Below are positions 6,285-14,906 of a stretch of DNA of 15,035 nt, piece by piece. A program made the translations under genes and the position numbers. Position 1 is the stretch's first letter, and every line of letters begins with the position of its first letter. This DNA is from Candidatus Latescibacterota bacterium. Its GTDB lineage: Bacteria > Latescibacterota > UBA2968 > UBA8231. The stretch spans positions 1 to 15,035 of the forward strand of contig JAJDYK010000331.1 in assembly GCA_022825185.1 (NCBI GenBank), in the 5' to 3' direction. The notes under the pieces were generated by a model. The model searched no databases. It was not told the DNA's origin and worked only from the letters and a program-made list of their open reading frames with translations.

Positions 6285-7919
6285 TCACCAACCGAGGGCA
6301 TAGCCGTCGCGGCGCGGGTCGGCCCCGCCCATAAAGGAGCCGGTGTCGGCATCGATCATGATGCCCTGGCCACCGCCGACCCCGGGGGACCAGTCGCCGA
6401 GAAAATTGAACTGGTGGCCGCGGCGCTCCAACTCGGCGAAGACCTCGTGGTCAATGCGGTTTTCAGCATCGACGACAAAGCCGGGGCTGCTGGTCTTGAC
6501 GCGCGGGGCCTCAATGGCGGCTTGGACGTTCATCTGGTGATCGAGAATGTTCATAATCATCTGTGGAGTAGTCTGGAGAATGCCATAGCTCCCTGGGGTG
6601 CCGATGAGCAGGCGCAGGCCGTCGGCGTCCCAAATCTGGGCCGGCGAGACGCACATCTCGTTTTTCTTGGCCGGACCAATCGCGTTGGGGCTAGTAGGCT
6701 CGCGGTCGAACCAGCGCATGAAGTTGTTGAGCGCAATGCCAGTCTCCGGCACTACCATGGACGAGCCAAAAGCACCGCCCAAGCTCTGGGTACAGGCAAC
6801 GGCGTTGCCATCGGCGTCAATAGTGTCAAAGTGGGTCGTGCATTCGTTCATCCACACGCGCGGGTCACCCGCTTTGACCTCCCCGACTGGGCCGCCGGGC
6901 ACGAGGTGATCGCCCGCGGTAAACTGAGCCTTGTCGCCAATGAGCGCGCGCCGCTCGGCTGCGTATTCCTTCGACAGCAGGCCCGCTGTCGGTGGATTGT
7001 CGATGGCCGCATAGGCAATGCGATCGGCCATGGCCAGCTTGGTGGTCTCGATAAAGCGGTGCAAGGTCTCGACCGTGTTGTGGCCGAGGCTGGCCACGTC
7101 AAAGCCCTCCATGATGGCCAGCGTCTCCAAGTACTGAACGGCTTGGCAGGGCGGCGGCGGCGCAAAGACCTCATAGCCGCGATAGTTGATGGAGATCGGG
7201 TCAATGAATGCCGGGGCAAAGTCGGCGAGGTCTTCTTTTGTAATCAGACCGCCGGTTTCCTCCATATAGCGGACGATGCGGTCGGCAATCGCGCCTTGGT
7301 AAAAGACATCCGCACCCTCGGCAGCAACTTGGCGGAAGGTCTCGGCGAGGGCCTTTTGCACCACCACTTCGCCAGGCTCGGGGGCCGCGCCGTCGAGCAG
7401 AAAGGTGTCGGCACCAGTGTTGAAGCGGCGCAGGCTTGGGGCCGCGCCCGCGTAGAAAAAGGCGTTCTTGACCGTGAGGGCATAACCCTGCTCGGCGTAC
7501 TCAATGGCCGGAGCGAAAACGCGGGCAGCGTCCATCGAGCCGTAGCGCTCCAGCGCGGCCAGCCAGCCGCCGCAAGCACCAGGCACCAGCGGCGTCAGGG
7601 GACCAAACCCCTGTTTGTCGTTGCTGTCGTACAGGCTCAGCGTGGCCGCGCGCGGGGTGAGGCCGACGTAATCGACGATCTTGTGCTCTTTTTCGCGAGC
7701 GCTGTAGATGTGCAGATAGCCGACGCCGCCAATGCCCGACATATACGGCTCAACCACGTTGAGCGCAGCGGCCGTGGCAATGGCCGCATCAATGGCATTG
7801 CCGCCCTCCATCAGGATGCGCATACCAGCGAGAGAAGCGAGCGGATGCGCCGAAGCGATCATGCCGCGACGGCCCGTGGCAGTGCTGCGGTGCGTGGTGC
7901 CTTTGGCAGAAAAGGCCAT
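6285..7919 (-). CDS. Gamma-glutamyltranspeptidase-family Ntn hydrolase, divergent substrate pocket
   Basis: A 544-residue member of the gamma-glutamyltransferase superfamily, expected to self-cleave before T361 (ECTTHFD) so that this threonine becomes the nucleophile. The large-subunit motif SGIGGVGYLHIY and the small-subunit block from DADGNAVA to GIALNNFM are clear. By eye against E. coli Ggt, the nucleophile (T391) and T409 (here S379) are kept. The residues that bind the gamma-glutamyl amino and carboxyl groups are changed: R114 to V85, N411 to G381, Q430 to F400, D433 to W403, S462/S463 to M422/C423. A different amide or acyl substrate, as in oxamate amidohydrolase-like or acylase members, is therefore likely. 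No signal peptide is evident, suggesting a cytoplasmic enzyme. An upstream in-frame TTG (7928) is rejected because it touches the AAGGAG at 7929-7934. The gene heads the PotABC-type operon. Confidence 0.87.
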   Translation of the reverse strand: MAFSAKGTTHRSTATGRRGMIASAHPLASLAGMRILMEGGNAIDAAIATAAALNVVEPYMSGIGGVGYLHIYSAREKEHKIVDYVGLTPRAATLSLYDSNDKQGFGPLTPLVPGACGGWLAALERYGSMDAARVFAPAIEYAEQGYALTVKNAFFYAGAAPSLRRFNTGADTFLLDGAAPEPGEVVVQKALAETFRQVAAEGADVFYQGAIADRIVRYMEETGGLITKEDLADFAPAFIDPISINYRGYEVFAPPPPCQAVQYLETLAIMEGFDVASLGHNTVETLHRFIETTKLAMADRIAYAAIDNPPTAGLLSKEYAAERRALIGDKAQFTAGDHLVPGGPVGEVKAGDPRVWMNECTTHFDTIDADGNAVACTQSLGGAFGSSMVVPETGIALNNFMRWFDREPTSPNAIGPAKKNEMCVSPAQIWDADGLRLLIGTPGSYGILQTTPQMIMNILDHQMNVQAAIEAPRVKTSSPGFVVDAENRIDHEVFAELERRGHQFNFLGDWSPGVGGGQGIMIDADTGSFMGGADPRRDGYALGW

Positions 7920-7928
7920 TGGACGCAA

Positions 7929-7934
7929 CTCCTT
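7929..7934 (-). promoter_or_regulatory. Ribosome-binding site deciding the Ntn hydrolase start
   Basis: AAGGAG on the minus strand, 9 bases before ATG 7919. It sits directly against the alternative TTG at 7928, which rules that start out. Confidence 0.8.
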
Positions 7935-7960
7935 GCGATTTGTAGATTTTGCGACCGCCT

Positions 7961-7989
7961 AAAATAGGGCGAGCAAATTATAGCGTCAA
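7961..7989 (-). promoter_or_regulatory. Candidate sigma70-type promoter of the hydrolase-PotABC operon
   Basis: On the minus strand TTGACG (7984-7989, five of six consensus bases) and TATTTT (7961-7966, four of six) are separated by an optimal 17 bases. The pair lies in the 88-base region between the divergent hydrolase and aldolase genes, about 42 bases before the hydrolase ATG. Confidence 0.5.
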
Positions 7990-7991
7990 TC

Positions 7992-7997
7992 GAGGAG
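7992..7997 (+). promoter_or_regulatory. Ribosome-binding site of threonine aldolase
   Basis: GAGGAG, 10 bases before the ATG at 8008; it supports that start. I could not find a convincing plus-strand promoter in the divergent region. Confidence 0.7.
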
Positions 7998-8007
7998 CCT
8001 ACCTCAT

Positions 8008-9045
8008 ATGAGCGACAAAACAATAGACCTGCGCAGCGACACGATTACTCTGCCGACCGAGGCCATGCGGGAGGCCATGGCCTGCGCGCCATTGGGCGAC
8101 GATGTGTACGGCGAAGACCCATCGGTCAATCGCCTGCAAGAACTGGCCGCCGAAAAAGTGGGCATGGAAGCCGCGCTCTACGTGCCTTCGGGCACGATGG
8201 GCAATGCCTGCGCCTTGATGACCCACACCAACTGGGGAGACGAGGTGCTCTTTGAGGAGCAGGCTCACATGTATTACTGGGAGGCCGGAACCTACGCCTC
8301 GCTCGCCGGATTGTCCGCGCGCATCGCTGCTGGCGAGCACGGCGTCCTCACCGCCGATCAGGTCCGCGAGACAGTCCGCGCCGACAATCCTCACTTCGCC
8401 CCGCTCAAGGTCGTCTGCATCGAGAACACCCACAACAACCACGCCGGCCACGCTTGGTCGGTCGCCGAGGTGGCCGCGGTGAGCGCCGCGTGCCGCGAAC
8501 ACGGGCTAAAACTGCACGTAGATGGAGCGCGCATTTTTAACGCCGCCATCGCCACCGGGACGACGGTGCCAGAATACACTCAACACGTTGACTCCGTGAT
8601 GTTCTGCATCTCCAAGGGGCTGAGCGCACCGGTCGGCTCGCTGCTGTGCGGCAGCAGAGACTTTATCGATCGGGCCTATCGAATGCGCAAGCGGCTCGGC
8701 GGTGCCATGCGCCAAGCTGGAATCGTGGCTGCGGCTGGAATCGTGGCTCTAGAGCAAATGGTGGATCGGCTGGCCGAAGATCACGCGGTAGCGCGGGAAC
8801 TAGCCGCCGGGTTGGGCGCAATCGAGGGTGTCAAGGTCACTTTTCCGCCGCGACCGACCAATATCCTCAAGGTGGATTTTGCGGCCTTGGGCTGGTCGGC
8901 TGCCGATTTGGTGGCCAAGTGGAAGGCGCGGGGCGTGTTGTGCAATCCGCGTCCGCCGCACGGGGCGCGGCTGGTGGCCAATCGGCACGTGGAGTTAGCG
9001 GACGTCAAGTACGTGGTGGAGGCGACCCAGGAAATGATCGGGTAG
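8008..9045 (+). CDS. ltaE: Low-specificity L-threonine aldolase
   Basis: A 345-residue PLP-dependent fold-type I enzyme that splits L-threonine or L-allo-threonine into glycine and acetaldehyde. It shows the full family pattern: [18 protein letters not shown] at the N-terminus, [22 protein letters not shown] (phosphate-binding region), H87 in [10 protein letters not shown] (matching the histidine that stacks on PLP), [20 protein letters not shown] with D172 and R175, and the Schiff-base lysine K203 in [12 protein letters not shown]. The length is normal. It is cytoplasmic and probably tetrameric, as known for the family. It is the first gene of a plus-strand run; the next start is only 8 bases after its stop. 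Nothing in the sequence indicates loss of activity. Stereospecificity cannot be told from sequence alone. Confidence 0.94.
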   Translation: MSDKTIDLRSDTITLPTEAMREAMACAPLGDDVYGEDPSVNRLQELAAEKVGMEAALYVPSGTMGNACALMTHTNWGDEVLFEEQAHMYYWEAGTYASLAGLSARIAAGEHGVLTADQVRETVRADNPHFAPLKVVCIENTHNNHAGHAWSVAEVAAVSAACREHGLKLHVDGARIFNAAIATGTTVPEYTQHVDSVMFCISKGLSAPVGSLLCGSRDFIDRAYRMRKRLGGAMRQAGIVAAAGIVALEQMVDRLAEDHAVARELAAGLGAIEGVKVTFPPRPTNILKVDFAALGWSAADLVAKWKARGVLCNPRPPHGARLVANRHVELADVKYVVEATQEMIG

Positions 9046-9049
9046 GGGG
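9044..9049 (+). promoter_or_regulatory. Ribosome-binding site supporting a TTG start
   Basis: AGGGGG overlaps the aldolase stop and stands 4 bases before TTG 9054. This is a short but workable spacing, and the TTG opens a plausible signal peptide. Confidence 0.45.
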
Positions 9050-9053
9050 CCAC

Positions 9054-11375
9054 TTGGCGCGTCCTTCGTCCATATCTCGGTGCTTTTGGCTCGGGGTCTT
9101 TGTCGCAGCTCTTGGAGCGGGGGATACCGGAGGGGACGCGCTTAAAAACGCGGATGGCTCTTGGAAGTACAGCAATCATCTGGTGGGGGAGACCAGTCCA
9201 TATTTATTGCTGCACGCGCACAATCCGGTCGAGTGGTACCCTTGGGGAGAGGAAGCACTGGCACGAGCCAAGGCCGAAGATAAGCCGATTTTTTTATCGG
9301 TCGGCTACTCAACCTGCTATTGGTGCCACGTCATGGAGCGGCTGGTCTTTTCCGATCCCGAGATCGCGGCGCAGATGAATGTTAGCTTTATCAACATCAA
9401 GGTCGATCGCGAGGAGCGGCCCGACATCGACCGCATTTACATGCTGGCGACCCAATTAACCACCCGGCACGGCGGCTGGCCCAATTCGGTTTTTTTGACG
9501 CCAGACCAAGAGCCGTTTTTCGCCGGCACGTACTTTCCGCCCGAGTCCTTGCCCGGGCGGCCTTCCTTTCCCCAAGTCTTGGACTTCACGCGCCAGCGCT
9601 GGCAGGATCAGCGCGAGCAGGTGCTCCAAATCGCGGCCCGCTTGACCACGGCCATCCGCGACTTGGAATCCGGGCAACAGATGGCAGCCGTGCCCCCAGA
9701 TTCTCTGCTAGTAGCGCGGGTGCTATCGGCTATTCAGGTCCGCTACGACGCGATTAACGGCGGCTTCGGAGGTGCGCCCAAGTTTCCCCCGAGCTTGCGC
9801 TTGGAGATGCTGATGGCCACGCCCGAGCGCTTTGCCGATCCCCAAGTGCAGCGCATCGTTTTGCACTCGCTGGAGCGAATGGCGGCCGGCGGCATCTACG
9901 ACCAAATTGGCGGCGGCTTTCACCGCTACGCCACAGACGCCGAGTGGCGCGTGCCACACTTCGAGAAAATGCTCTACAATCAAGCGCATTTGGCGCGGCT
10001 GTACTTGCGTGCGTACGAACTGACGGGAGACGACCGCTGGCGGTGGGTGGCAGAGGATATTTTTCGCTTTGTCGCGCGGGAGATGACCGGGCCAGAAGGA
10101 GCCTTTTTCTCGGCATTGGACGCCGAAACCGAGGCCGAAGAGGGCAAGTACTACCTGTGGACTGCGGAGGAGTTGGAAAATGCCTTGGGGGGCGAGGCGG
10201 AATTGTTCTGGAGCGTCTATGGATTAGCTCCCATGCCCGAGGGCGAGGAAGGCGTCCTCTACGTCAAAACGTCGCTTGTCGATGCCGAGTTGCGGGATCG
10301 AATGACACCCGTGCGGCAGCGCGTCCTTGCGGCGCGGGCCGAGCGGCTCTATCCCCTCCTCGACGACAAGGTGCTAGCCGCTTGGAACGGGATGATGATC
10401 GAGGCGTACGCACGGGGTTTCGCAGTCTTGGGCGATCCCGCATATCGCCGGACAGCCGAGCGCGCAGCCGATTTCGCTCTGCAGCACCTGCGGCGCGAGG
10501 ACGGGGGCTTGTGGCGGGTCCATCGGCTGGGGATTTCGCGGCAAGAAGCGTATCTAGACGACTATGCGTTTTTGGCGCGCGGGCTGACGGCGTTGTACCG
10601 GGCCACCGGCGAGGCGCGCTGGTTGCAGGCCGCGCGCGAGTTGAGCGCCGAGATGGTGGCGCGGTTTTGGGACGCAGAAGTCGGGGGATTTTTCTTTACG
10701 GAAGCTAGCAACGCGCTCATCGTGCGCAGCAAATTCGCCCAAGACTCGGCCATGCCTTCGGGCAATGCAGTGGCTGCTCACGCGCTGTTAGACTTGGCCG
10801 AACTGACGGGCCAAGCGCACTATCAGAGCCGGGCAGCGCAAATCCTCTCCGCTTTCGGCGGGGCCATGTGGGCACAACCTACGGCCTCGGTGCATTTGAC
10901 CGCCGCAGTCGAGCGCCATCTGCAAGCGTCGCTATTCGCAGCCACGGCAGTTGCTACCCCAGCAGATTCACTGGTCTCCATGCGGGTCGAACTGCCCGCT
11001 CAGCCGCCCGTGGCGGGCGAGGCTTTTGCCGTAGCCGTGCATCTAGATATCCGCCCGGGCTGGCACATCAACGCCAACCCGCCCTCGGGCGACTTCCTCA
11101 TTCCCACCTCGCTGACGCTCAATGCGGACTGGCCGTTGGACTTTGCCCGCGTGCGCTATCCCACCGGCCGCTCGCAGGCCTTTCCGGCCCTAGCAGAGAC
11201 GCTCTCGGTGTACGAAGATCAGGTCGCCCTGTGGGCGGATTTGTCGCTGCCCTTAACAGCGGCTGGGACCTCGGGCTATGTACGTTTCCTGGTCCAGTAT
11301 CAGGCCTGTGACGAAGTTCGTTGCCTCCCACCGACGGAATTGAGCCAGAGCGTGCTGGTGGCCGTCACACCATGA
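9054..11375 (+). CDS. Exported DUF255 thioredoxin-like protein fused to a DsbD N-terminal-type domain
   Basis: A 773-residue protein when started at TTG 9054. The open frame runs back into the aldolase gene, but there is no ATG between the aldolase stop and the catalytic region, and the TTG opens a hydrophobic leader (residues 1-22). Residues about 40-200 are a DUF255/YyaL (spermatogenesis-associated protein 20-like) thioredoxin fold with CYWC (C88-C91) in [14 protein letters not shown]. Residues about 220-620 match its usual six-hairpin glycosidase-like part, including [21 protein letters not shown] and [15 protein letters not shown]. Residues 639-773 resemble the DsbD periplasmic alpha domain ([11 protein letters not shown]) and keep a cysteine pair, C752 and C757, in [14 protein letters not shown]. 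The fusion suggests periplasmic thiol-disulfide exchange between the two cysteine pairs, which is inference. Its stop overlaps the next start (ATGA). Confidence 0.85.
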   Translation: MARPSSISRCFWLGVFVAALGAGDTGGDALKNADGSWKYSNHLVGETSPYLLLHAHNPVEWYPWGEEALARAKAEDKPIFLSVGYSTCYWCHVMERLVFSDPEIAAQMNVSFINIKVDREERPDIDRIYMLATQLTTRHGGWPNSVFLTPDQEPFFAGTYFPPESLPGRPSFPQVLDFTRQRWQDQREQVLQIAARLTTAIRDLESGQQMAAVPPDSLLVARVLSAIQVRYDAINGGFGGAPKFPPSLRLEMLMATPERFADPQVQRIVLHSLERMAAGGIYDQIGGGFHRYATDAEWRVPHFEKMLYNQAHLARLYLRAYELTGDDRWRWVAEDIFRFVAREMTGPEGAFFSALDAETEAEEGKYYLWTAEELENALGGEAELFWSVYGLAPMPEGEEGVLYVKTSLVDAELRDRMTPVRQRVLAARAERLYPLLDDKVLAAWNGMMIEAYARGFAVLGDPAYRRTAERAADFALQHLRREDGGLWRVHRLGISRQEAYLDDYAFLARGLTALYRATGEARWLQAARELSAEMVARFWDAEVGGFFFTEASNALIVRSKFAQDSAMPSGNAVAAHALLDLAELTGQAHYQSRAAQILSAFGGAMWAQPTASVHLTAAVERHLQASLFAATAVATPADSLVSMRVELPAQPPVAGEAFAVAVHLDIRPGWHINANPPSGDFLIPTSLTLNADWPLDFARVRYPTGRSQAFPALAETLSVYEDQVALWADLSLPLTAAGTSGYVRFLVQYQACDEVRCLPPTELSQSVLVAVTP

Positions 11376-13417
11376 TCCAACACACAGACATCATCGGCTG
11401 CAGAGTCAGCGAACTAGAGGCCGCCAAGCTCCTCGCCCAAATCGAAGCCCTCTCCGGCTCGCCGGAAGCTCGCTGGCGGGAGGCGGCCCGCTGCATTCTG
11501 CGGCCGGATCATCCCTTCGCATTGCACCAGTTGCTCTATCGGGCAATCTACGGCAGTGCGGGCGGCCCGGTGTTTTTTCCTGAACCAGCAGACATTGAGC
11601 ACGCGCATATGACGGTGCTGCGGCGCGAGCTTGGTCTGGATTCGCACGCCGCGCTCTTTGCGTGGTCGGTTGCAGAGCGAGAGGCGTTTTGGCAGCGAAC
11701 GGTCGCCCGCTTGGGCATCCGCTTCCGCAAGCCGTACACACAGCTTCTCGATCTGTCCCAAGGCGTCGAAGCACCCCAGTGGTTTGTTGGGGCCGAGCTG
11801 AACATCGCCGAGAGTTGCTTTCAGGCCCCCGCCGATCAAACGGCCATTGTTTTCCAGCGCGAGGGTGGTCAGCTTGAGCAGATGAGTTTCGGGGACCTAG
11901 AAGCTCTGTGCGACCGGATCGCCGGTGGGTTGCGCGCATTGGGATTTGGTCCCGGCGACCGGATTGCCGTAGCCATGCCGATGACGGCCGAATCGGTGGC
12001 GATCTATTTGGGAATCATCAAGGCCGGTTGCGCGGTGGTGGCCATTGCCGACAGTTTCGCCGCTCCCCAGATCGCCGCCCGGCTGCGGATCGGGGAAGCC
12101 AAGGCCGTTTTTACGCAGGACGTGATTTTGCGCGGGGGGCGCGAGTTGCCGCTGTACCCGCGCTTGGTCGCCGCGGAGGCTCCGTTGGCGATTGTATTGC
12201 CGGGACGCGTGGAGGGGTTGACAGAGGCGTTGCGTCCCGGAGATCTCCGCTGGGACGAATTCTTACAAGCCGACGCTATATCGGCGGCCGCGATCTGCCA
12301 TCCCGACGAGACGACCAATGTCCTGTTTTCATCGGGGACTACCGGCGATCCCAAAGCTCTGCCTTGGACTCATGTCAACCCGATCAAGTGCGGCGCAGAC
12401 GCGCATTATCACCAAGATGTCCACCCAGGCGATGTGGTCGCTTGGCCGACCAATTTGGGCTGGATGATGGGGCCGTGGCTGATCTACGCGGCCTTTTTGA
12501 ATCGGGCGACCATGGCGCTCTACTATGGCAAGGCGACGGAGCGGGGCTTTGGGGAGTTTGTGCAGGCGGCTGGTATTACCATGCTCGGCGTCATTCCAAG
12601 CATGGTGCGCACCTGGCGCAGCACAGGCTGCATGGAGGGAATCGACTTCGCGGCGATTCGAGCTTTCAGTACCACCGGCGAGTGCTCCAATCCCGAGGAC
12701 ATGCACTATCTGATGGCGCTGGCGGGGTATCGGCCCATCCTCGAATACTGCGGCGGCACCGAACTTGCGGGCGGCTACTTGCTCAGCACGCTAGTCGAGC
12801 CGGTCGCACCCGCGACCTTTAATTCGGCAACGCTGGGGACGGACTTGGCGATTTTGGATGAAGACGGACAGGAGTGCGCAAGCGGCGAGGTCTTTCTGGT
12901 GCCGCCCGCCATTGGCATGTCAACTCGAGTGCTCAATCGGGACCACCACGAGGTGTATTACGCGGGCGTGCCCAAGCGGGATGGAGTGCCACTGCGCCGC
13001 CACGGCGACCAAGTCGAGCGGCTGGCTCCGGGCATCTACCGAGTCCACGGTCGAGCCGACGACGCGATGAACCTAGGCGGAATTATGGTGAGTTCCGCAG
13101 AGATTGAGCGAGCCTTGAACGCGATGCCGGGCGTGGTTGAGACCGCGGCGATTGCAGCGCCGCCGCCGGGGGGCGGACCGAGCCTGCTGGTGATCTTCGC
13201 GGTGCTGGATGACGCCGGCGACCACTTGCAAGCCTGTCCTGGGGACGCGATGCAGCAGACGATCCGCCGGGAACTCAATCCCCTCTTCAAGATTCACGAG
13301 ATAGTAGTAGTGGAATCGCTGCCGCGGACCGCGTCGAATAAGGTAATGCGACGGGTTTTGCGGGAGCGCTACGGAAGAAAACCGCGCGAACATCAACGTG
13401 CAGGCTCGCAGAGCTGA
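11372..13417 (+). CDS. AMP-forming acyl-CoA synthetase / acyl-activating enzyme
   Basis: A 681-residue ANL-superfamily ligase that should activate a carboxylic acid with ATP and pass it to CoA. Visible motifs: phosphate-binding loop [12 protein letters not shown] (S320 on), [12 protein letters not shown] (461-464), the hinge region [21 protein letters not shown], and the C-terminal catalytic lysine K657 in [10 protein letters not shown]. The stretch with [13 protein letters not shown] and [10 protein letters not shown] resembles, from memory, the plant acyl-activating enzymes AAE17/AAE18 and acetyl/acetoacetyl-CoA synthetase relatives more than classic fatty-acid ligases. An N-terminal region of about 150 residues before the AMP-binding core fits that group. 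The ATG overlaps the stop of the DUF255 gene by 4 bases, which fixes the start and implies translational coupling. The acid substrate is not determined. Confidence 0.88.
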   Translation: MIQHTDIIGCRVSELEAAKLLAQIEALSGSPEARWREAARCILRPDHPFALHQLLYRAIYGSAGGPVFFPEPADIEHAHMTVLRRELGLDSHAALFAWSVAEREAFWQRTVARLGIRFRKPYTQLLDLSQGVEAPQWFVGAELNIAESCFQAPADQTAIVFQREGGQLEQMSFGDLEALCDRIAGGLRALGFGPGDRIAVAMPMTAESVAIYLGIIKAGCAVVAIADSFAAPQIAARLRIGEAKAVFTQDVILRGGRELPLYPRLVAAEAPLAIVLPGRVEGLTEALRPGDLRWDEFLQADAISAAAICHPDETTNVLFSSGTTGDPKALPWTHVNPIKCGADAHYHQDVHPGDVVAWPTNLGWMMGPWLIYAAFLNRATMALYYGKATERGFGEFVQAAGITMLGVIPSMVRTWRSTGCMEGIDFAAIRAFSTTGECSNPEDMHYLMALAGYRPILEYCGGTELAGGYLLSTLVEPVAPATFNSATLGTDLAILDEDGQECASGEVFLVPPAIGMSTRVLNRDHHEVYYAGVPKRDGVPLRRHGDQVERLAPGIYRVHGRADDAMNLGGIMVSSAEIERALNAMPGVVETAAIAAPPPGGGPSLLVIFAVLDDAGDHLQACPGDAMQQTIRRELNPLFKIHEIVVVESLPRTASNKVMRRVLRERYGRKPREHQRAGSQS

Positions 13418-13420
13418 GCG

Positions 13421-13427
13421 AAAGGAG
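13421..13427 (+). promoter_or_regulatory. Ribosome-binding site deciding the DUF3179 protein start
   Basis: AAAGGAG, 6 bases before ATG 13434. It favours this start over the in-frame ATG at 13398, which lies inside the preceding gene and would put a charged segment before the signal peptide. Confidence 0.8.
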
Positions 13428-13433
13428 CATCCG

Positions 13434-14882
13434 ATGCGACATGGCTATTTGTCTGCTTTGCTGCTGTTAGTGGCGATCTATCCGGCTGAAGCTGGCCGCT
13501 ACGACGATCCGAGCTTTCTCACCAGCCACCTTGTCTCCGGTGGAGTGGCCAAAGACGGCATCCCCGCTCTAACAAATCCCACCTTCGTGGCACCGAACGA
13601 AGTAAATTACGTCCGGGAAGACGATGTGGTTATGGGGATCGTCATTAACGGCGAACCGCGAGCGTACCCGCACAACATCGGCTGGTGGAACGAGATCATC
13701 AACGATCGCGTCGGCGATCAGTCGGTCGTAGTGTCCCTGTGCCCGCTTACGGGTACCGGCCAAGTTTTCAACGCCACGGACGGCGATGGCTCGCAAATCG
13801 AGTTCGGGGTCTCTGGGCTGCTGATCAACAGCAACTTGGTCATGTACGACCGGCGCGACGGCGAAACGCTCTACCCACAGATGATTTACACCGCCATCAA
13901 CGGTCCCCAAGTCGGCGACCGCCTAGATCTGATGCCGGTGGTCGAGACGACGTGGGCGCTGTGGAAGCGGATGTACCCAACCACTACCGTGGTACAAGCT
14001 AGCACCGGCTGGGAGTACTACAGCTCGCGCTGGGCCTATAGCGAAGCCCGCTATACCCAATACCCTTACGGCAACTACCGCACCAACCACGAGGGTTTGA
14101 TCTTTCGACCCACGACGAACGGCGGTGTATTCGACCATCGCTTTGAGAACAAGGATCTAGTGTTGGGCTTGTGCCGCAACGACCAGACCAAAGCCTTTCC
14201 CTTTGCACTGATGCCCGACGGAGTGGTGATCAACGATCTCGTCGGCAGCGACCCCGTAGTCATCCTATTCGACGCCGCCTCGCACACGGCCTTGGCCTAT
14301 TTCAGCCAGCTCGACGACACGCCGTTGAGCTTTTACGGAGTGGAGTCCGAGGGGCCGTTGCCAGTAGAATTCATGGACGCGGAAACAGGTTCGCGCTGGA
14401 ACATGCTCGGAGAAGCCGTCGCCGGGCCGCTCGCGGGGCGGCGGTTAGCGCAAGTCCCGGCCTACAACGCCATGTGGTTTGCCTGGACCGCCTACTGGCC
14501 CGATACTCAGGTCTGGCAGCAGGGTGAGGGGATTCTCAGCCCAGAGGACATTGAGCAGATCGAACAAACCGCAACGGTCGTCGAATCCTTAGATGCTACG
14601 CCTGCGGGCTTTGCCCTGCGGCAAAATTTTCCCAACCCGTTCAACGCGCAGACGCTGATCCAGTACGAACTTCCAGCAGCCGGGCCGGTGCGGCTCAGCG
14701 TGTTCAACGCGGCCGGACAGCGGGTGCGCTCGCTGGTAGAAGGACACCAAACGGCCGGGCTATATTTGCAACCTTGGGACGGGCGCAACGACGCCGGGCA
14801 GCCGGTGGCCAGCGGCGCGTACCTATACCGATTGGAAACATCGGGATTTGTCCAAGCGCGGATGATGATGATGGTGCGCTGA
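13434..14882 (+). CDS. Secreted DUF3179 protein with C-terminal sorting-type (FlgD-like) domain
   Basis: A 482-residue protein with a clear signal peptide (MRHGYLSALLLLVAIYPAEA). The body is DUF3179: KDGIPALTNPTFVAPNEVNYV, GEPRAYP, WNEIINDRVGDQSVVVSLCPLTGTG (C103), FGVSGLLINSNLVMYDR and TTWALWKRMYP. A later segment with KAFPFAL and GVVINDLVG looks like a partial repeat of the same theme. From about residue 390 comes a beta-sandwich tail of the FlgD-Ig / type IX-sorting kind, with QNFPNPFN (PNPF at 400-403), VFNAAGQRVRSL and a DGRNDAGQPVASGAYLYRL ending. Such tails direct or anchor exported proteins in FCB-group bacteria. The biochemical role of DUF3179 is unknown. It lies 16 bases after the ligase gene. 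Confidence 0.88.
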   Translation: MRHGYLSALLLLVAIYPAEAGRYDDPSFLTSHLVSGGVAKDGIPALTNPTFVAPNEVNYVREDDVVMGIVINGEPRAYPHNIGWWNEIINDRVGDQSVVVSLCPLTGTGQVFNATDGDGSQIEFGVSGLLINSNLVMYDRRDGETLYPQMIYTAINGPQVGDRLDLMPVVETTWALWKRMYPTTTVVQASTGWEYYSSRWAYSEARYTQYPYGNYRTNHEGLIFRPTTNGGVFDHRFENKDLVLGLCRNDQTKAFPFALMPDGVVINDLVGSDPVVILFDAASHTALAYFSQLDDTPLSFYGVESEGPLPVEFMDAETGSRWNMLGEAVAGPLAGRRLAQVPAYNAMWFAWTAYWPDTQVWQQGEGILSPEDIEQIEQTATVVESLDATPAGFALRQNFPNPFNAQTLIQYELPAAGPVRLSVFNAAGQRVRSLVEGHQTAGLYLQPWDGRNDAGQPVASGAYLYRLETSGFVQARMMMMVR

Positions 14883-14895
14883 CGAACCAAACTTA

Positions 14896-14903
14896 GGGAG
14901 GAG
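14896..14903 (+). promoter_or_regulatory. Ribosome-binding site of the last gene
   Basis: GGGAGGAG just before ATG 14907 in a 24-base gap; a strong purine-rich site consistent with continuing operon translation. Confidence 0.7.
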
Positions 14904-14906
14904 ACC

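Noticed and set aside
5997..7967. A 656-codon open frame on the plus strand opposite the hydrolase and ATPase genes
   Set aside because: It lies antisense to two genes with strong family motifs, shows no recognisable domain, and is explained by high GC content keeping opposite frames open.
7956..7971. Imperfect palindrome CGCCTAAAATAGGGCG in the divergent promoter region
   Set aside because: Only the outer four bases of each arm pair well; it is too weak to call an operator without comparison to relatives.
7929..8007. A plus-strand promoter for the aldolase operon
   Set aside because: TAAAAT at 7960-7965 could be a -10 box, but no acceptable -35 box stands at the right distance.
8716..8749. 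A 15-base direct repeat with an 18-base period in the aldolase gene
   Set aside because: It encodes the [12 protein letters not shown] helix that is normal for threonine aldolases in this position, so it is better explained as coding sequence than as a functional repeat.
11908..12822. A 304-codon plus-strand frame inside the acyl-activating enzyme gene
   Set aside because: It is an alternate-frame shadow of the ligase core, with arginine- and glycine-rich composition and no motif.
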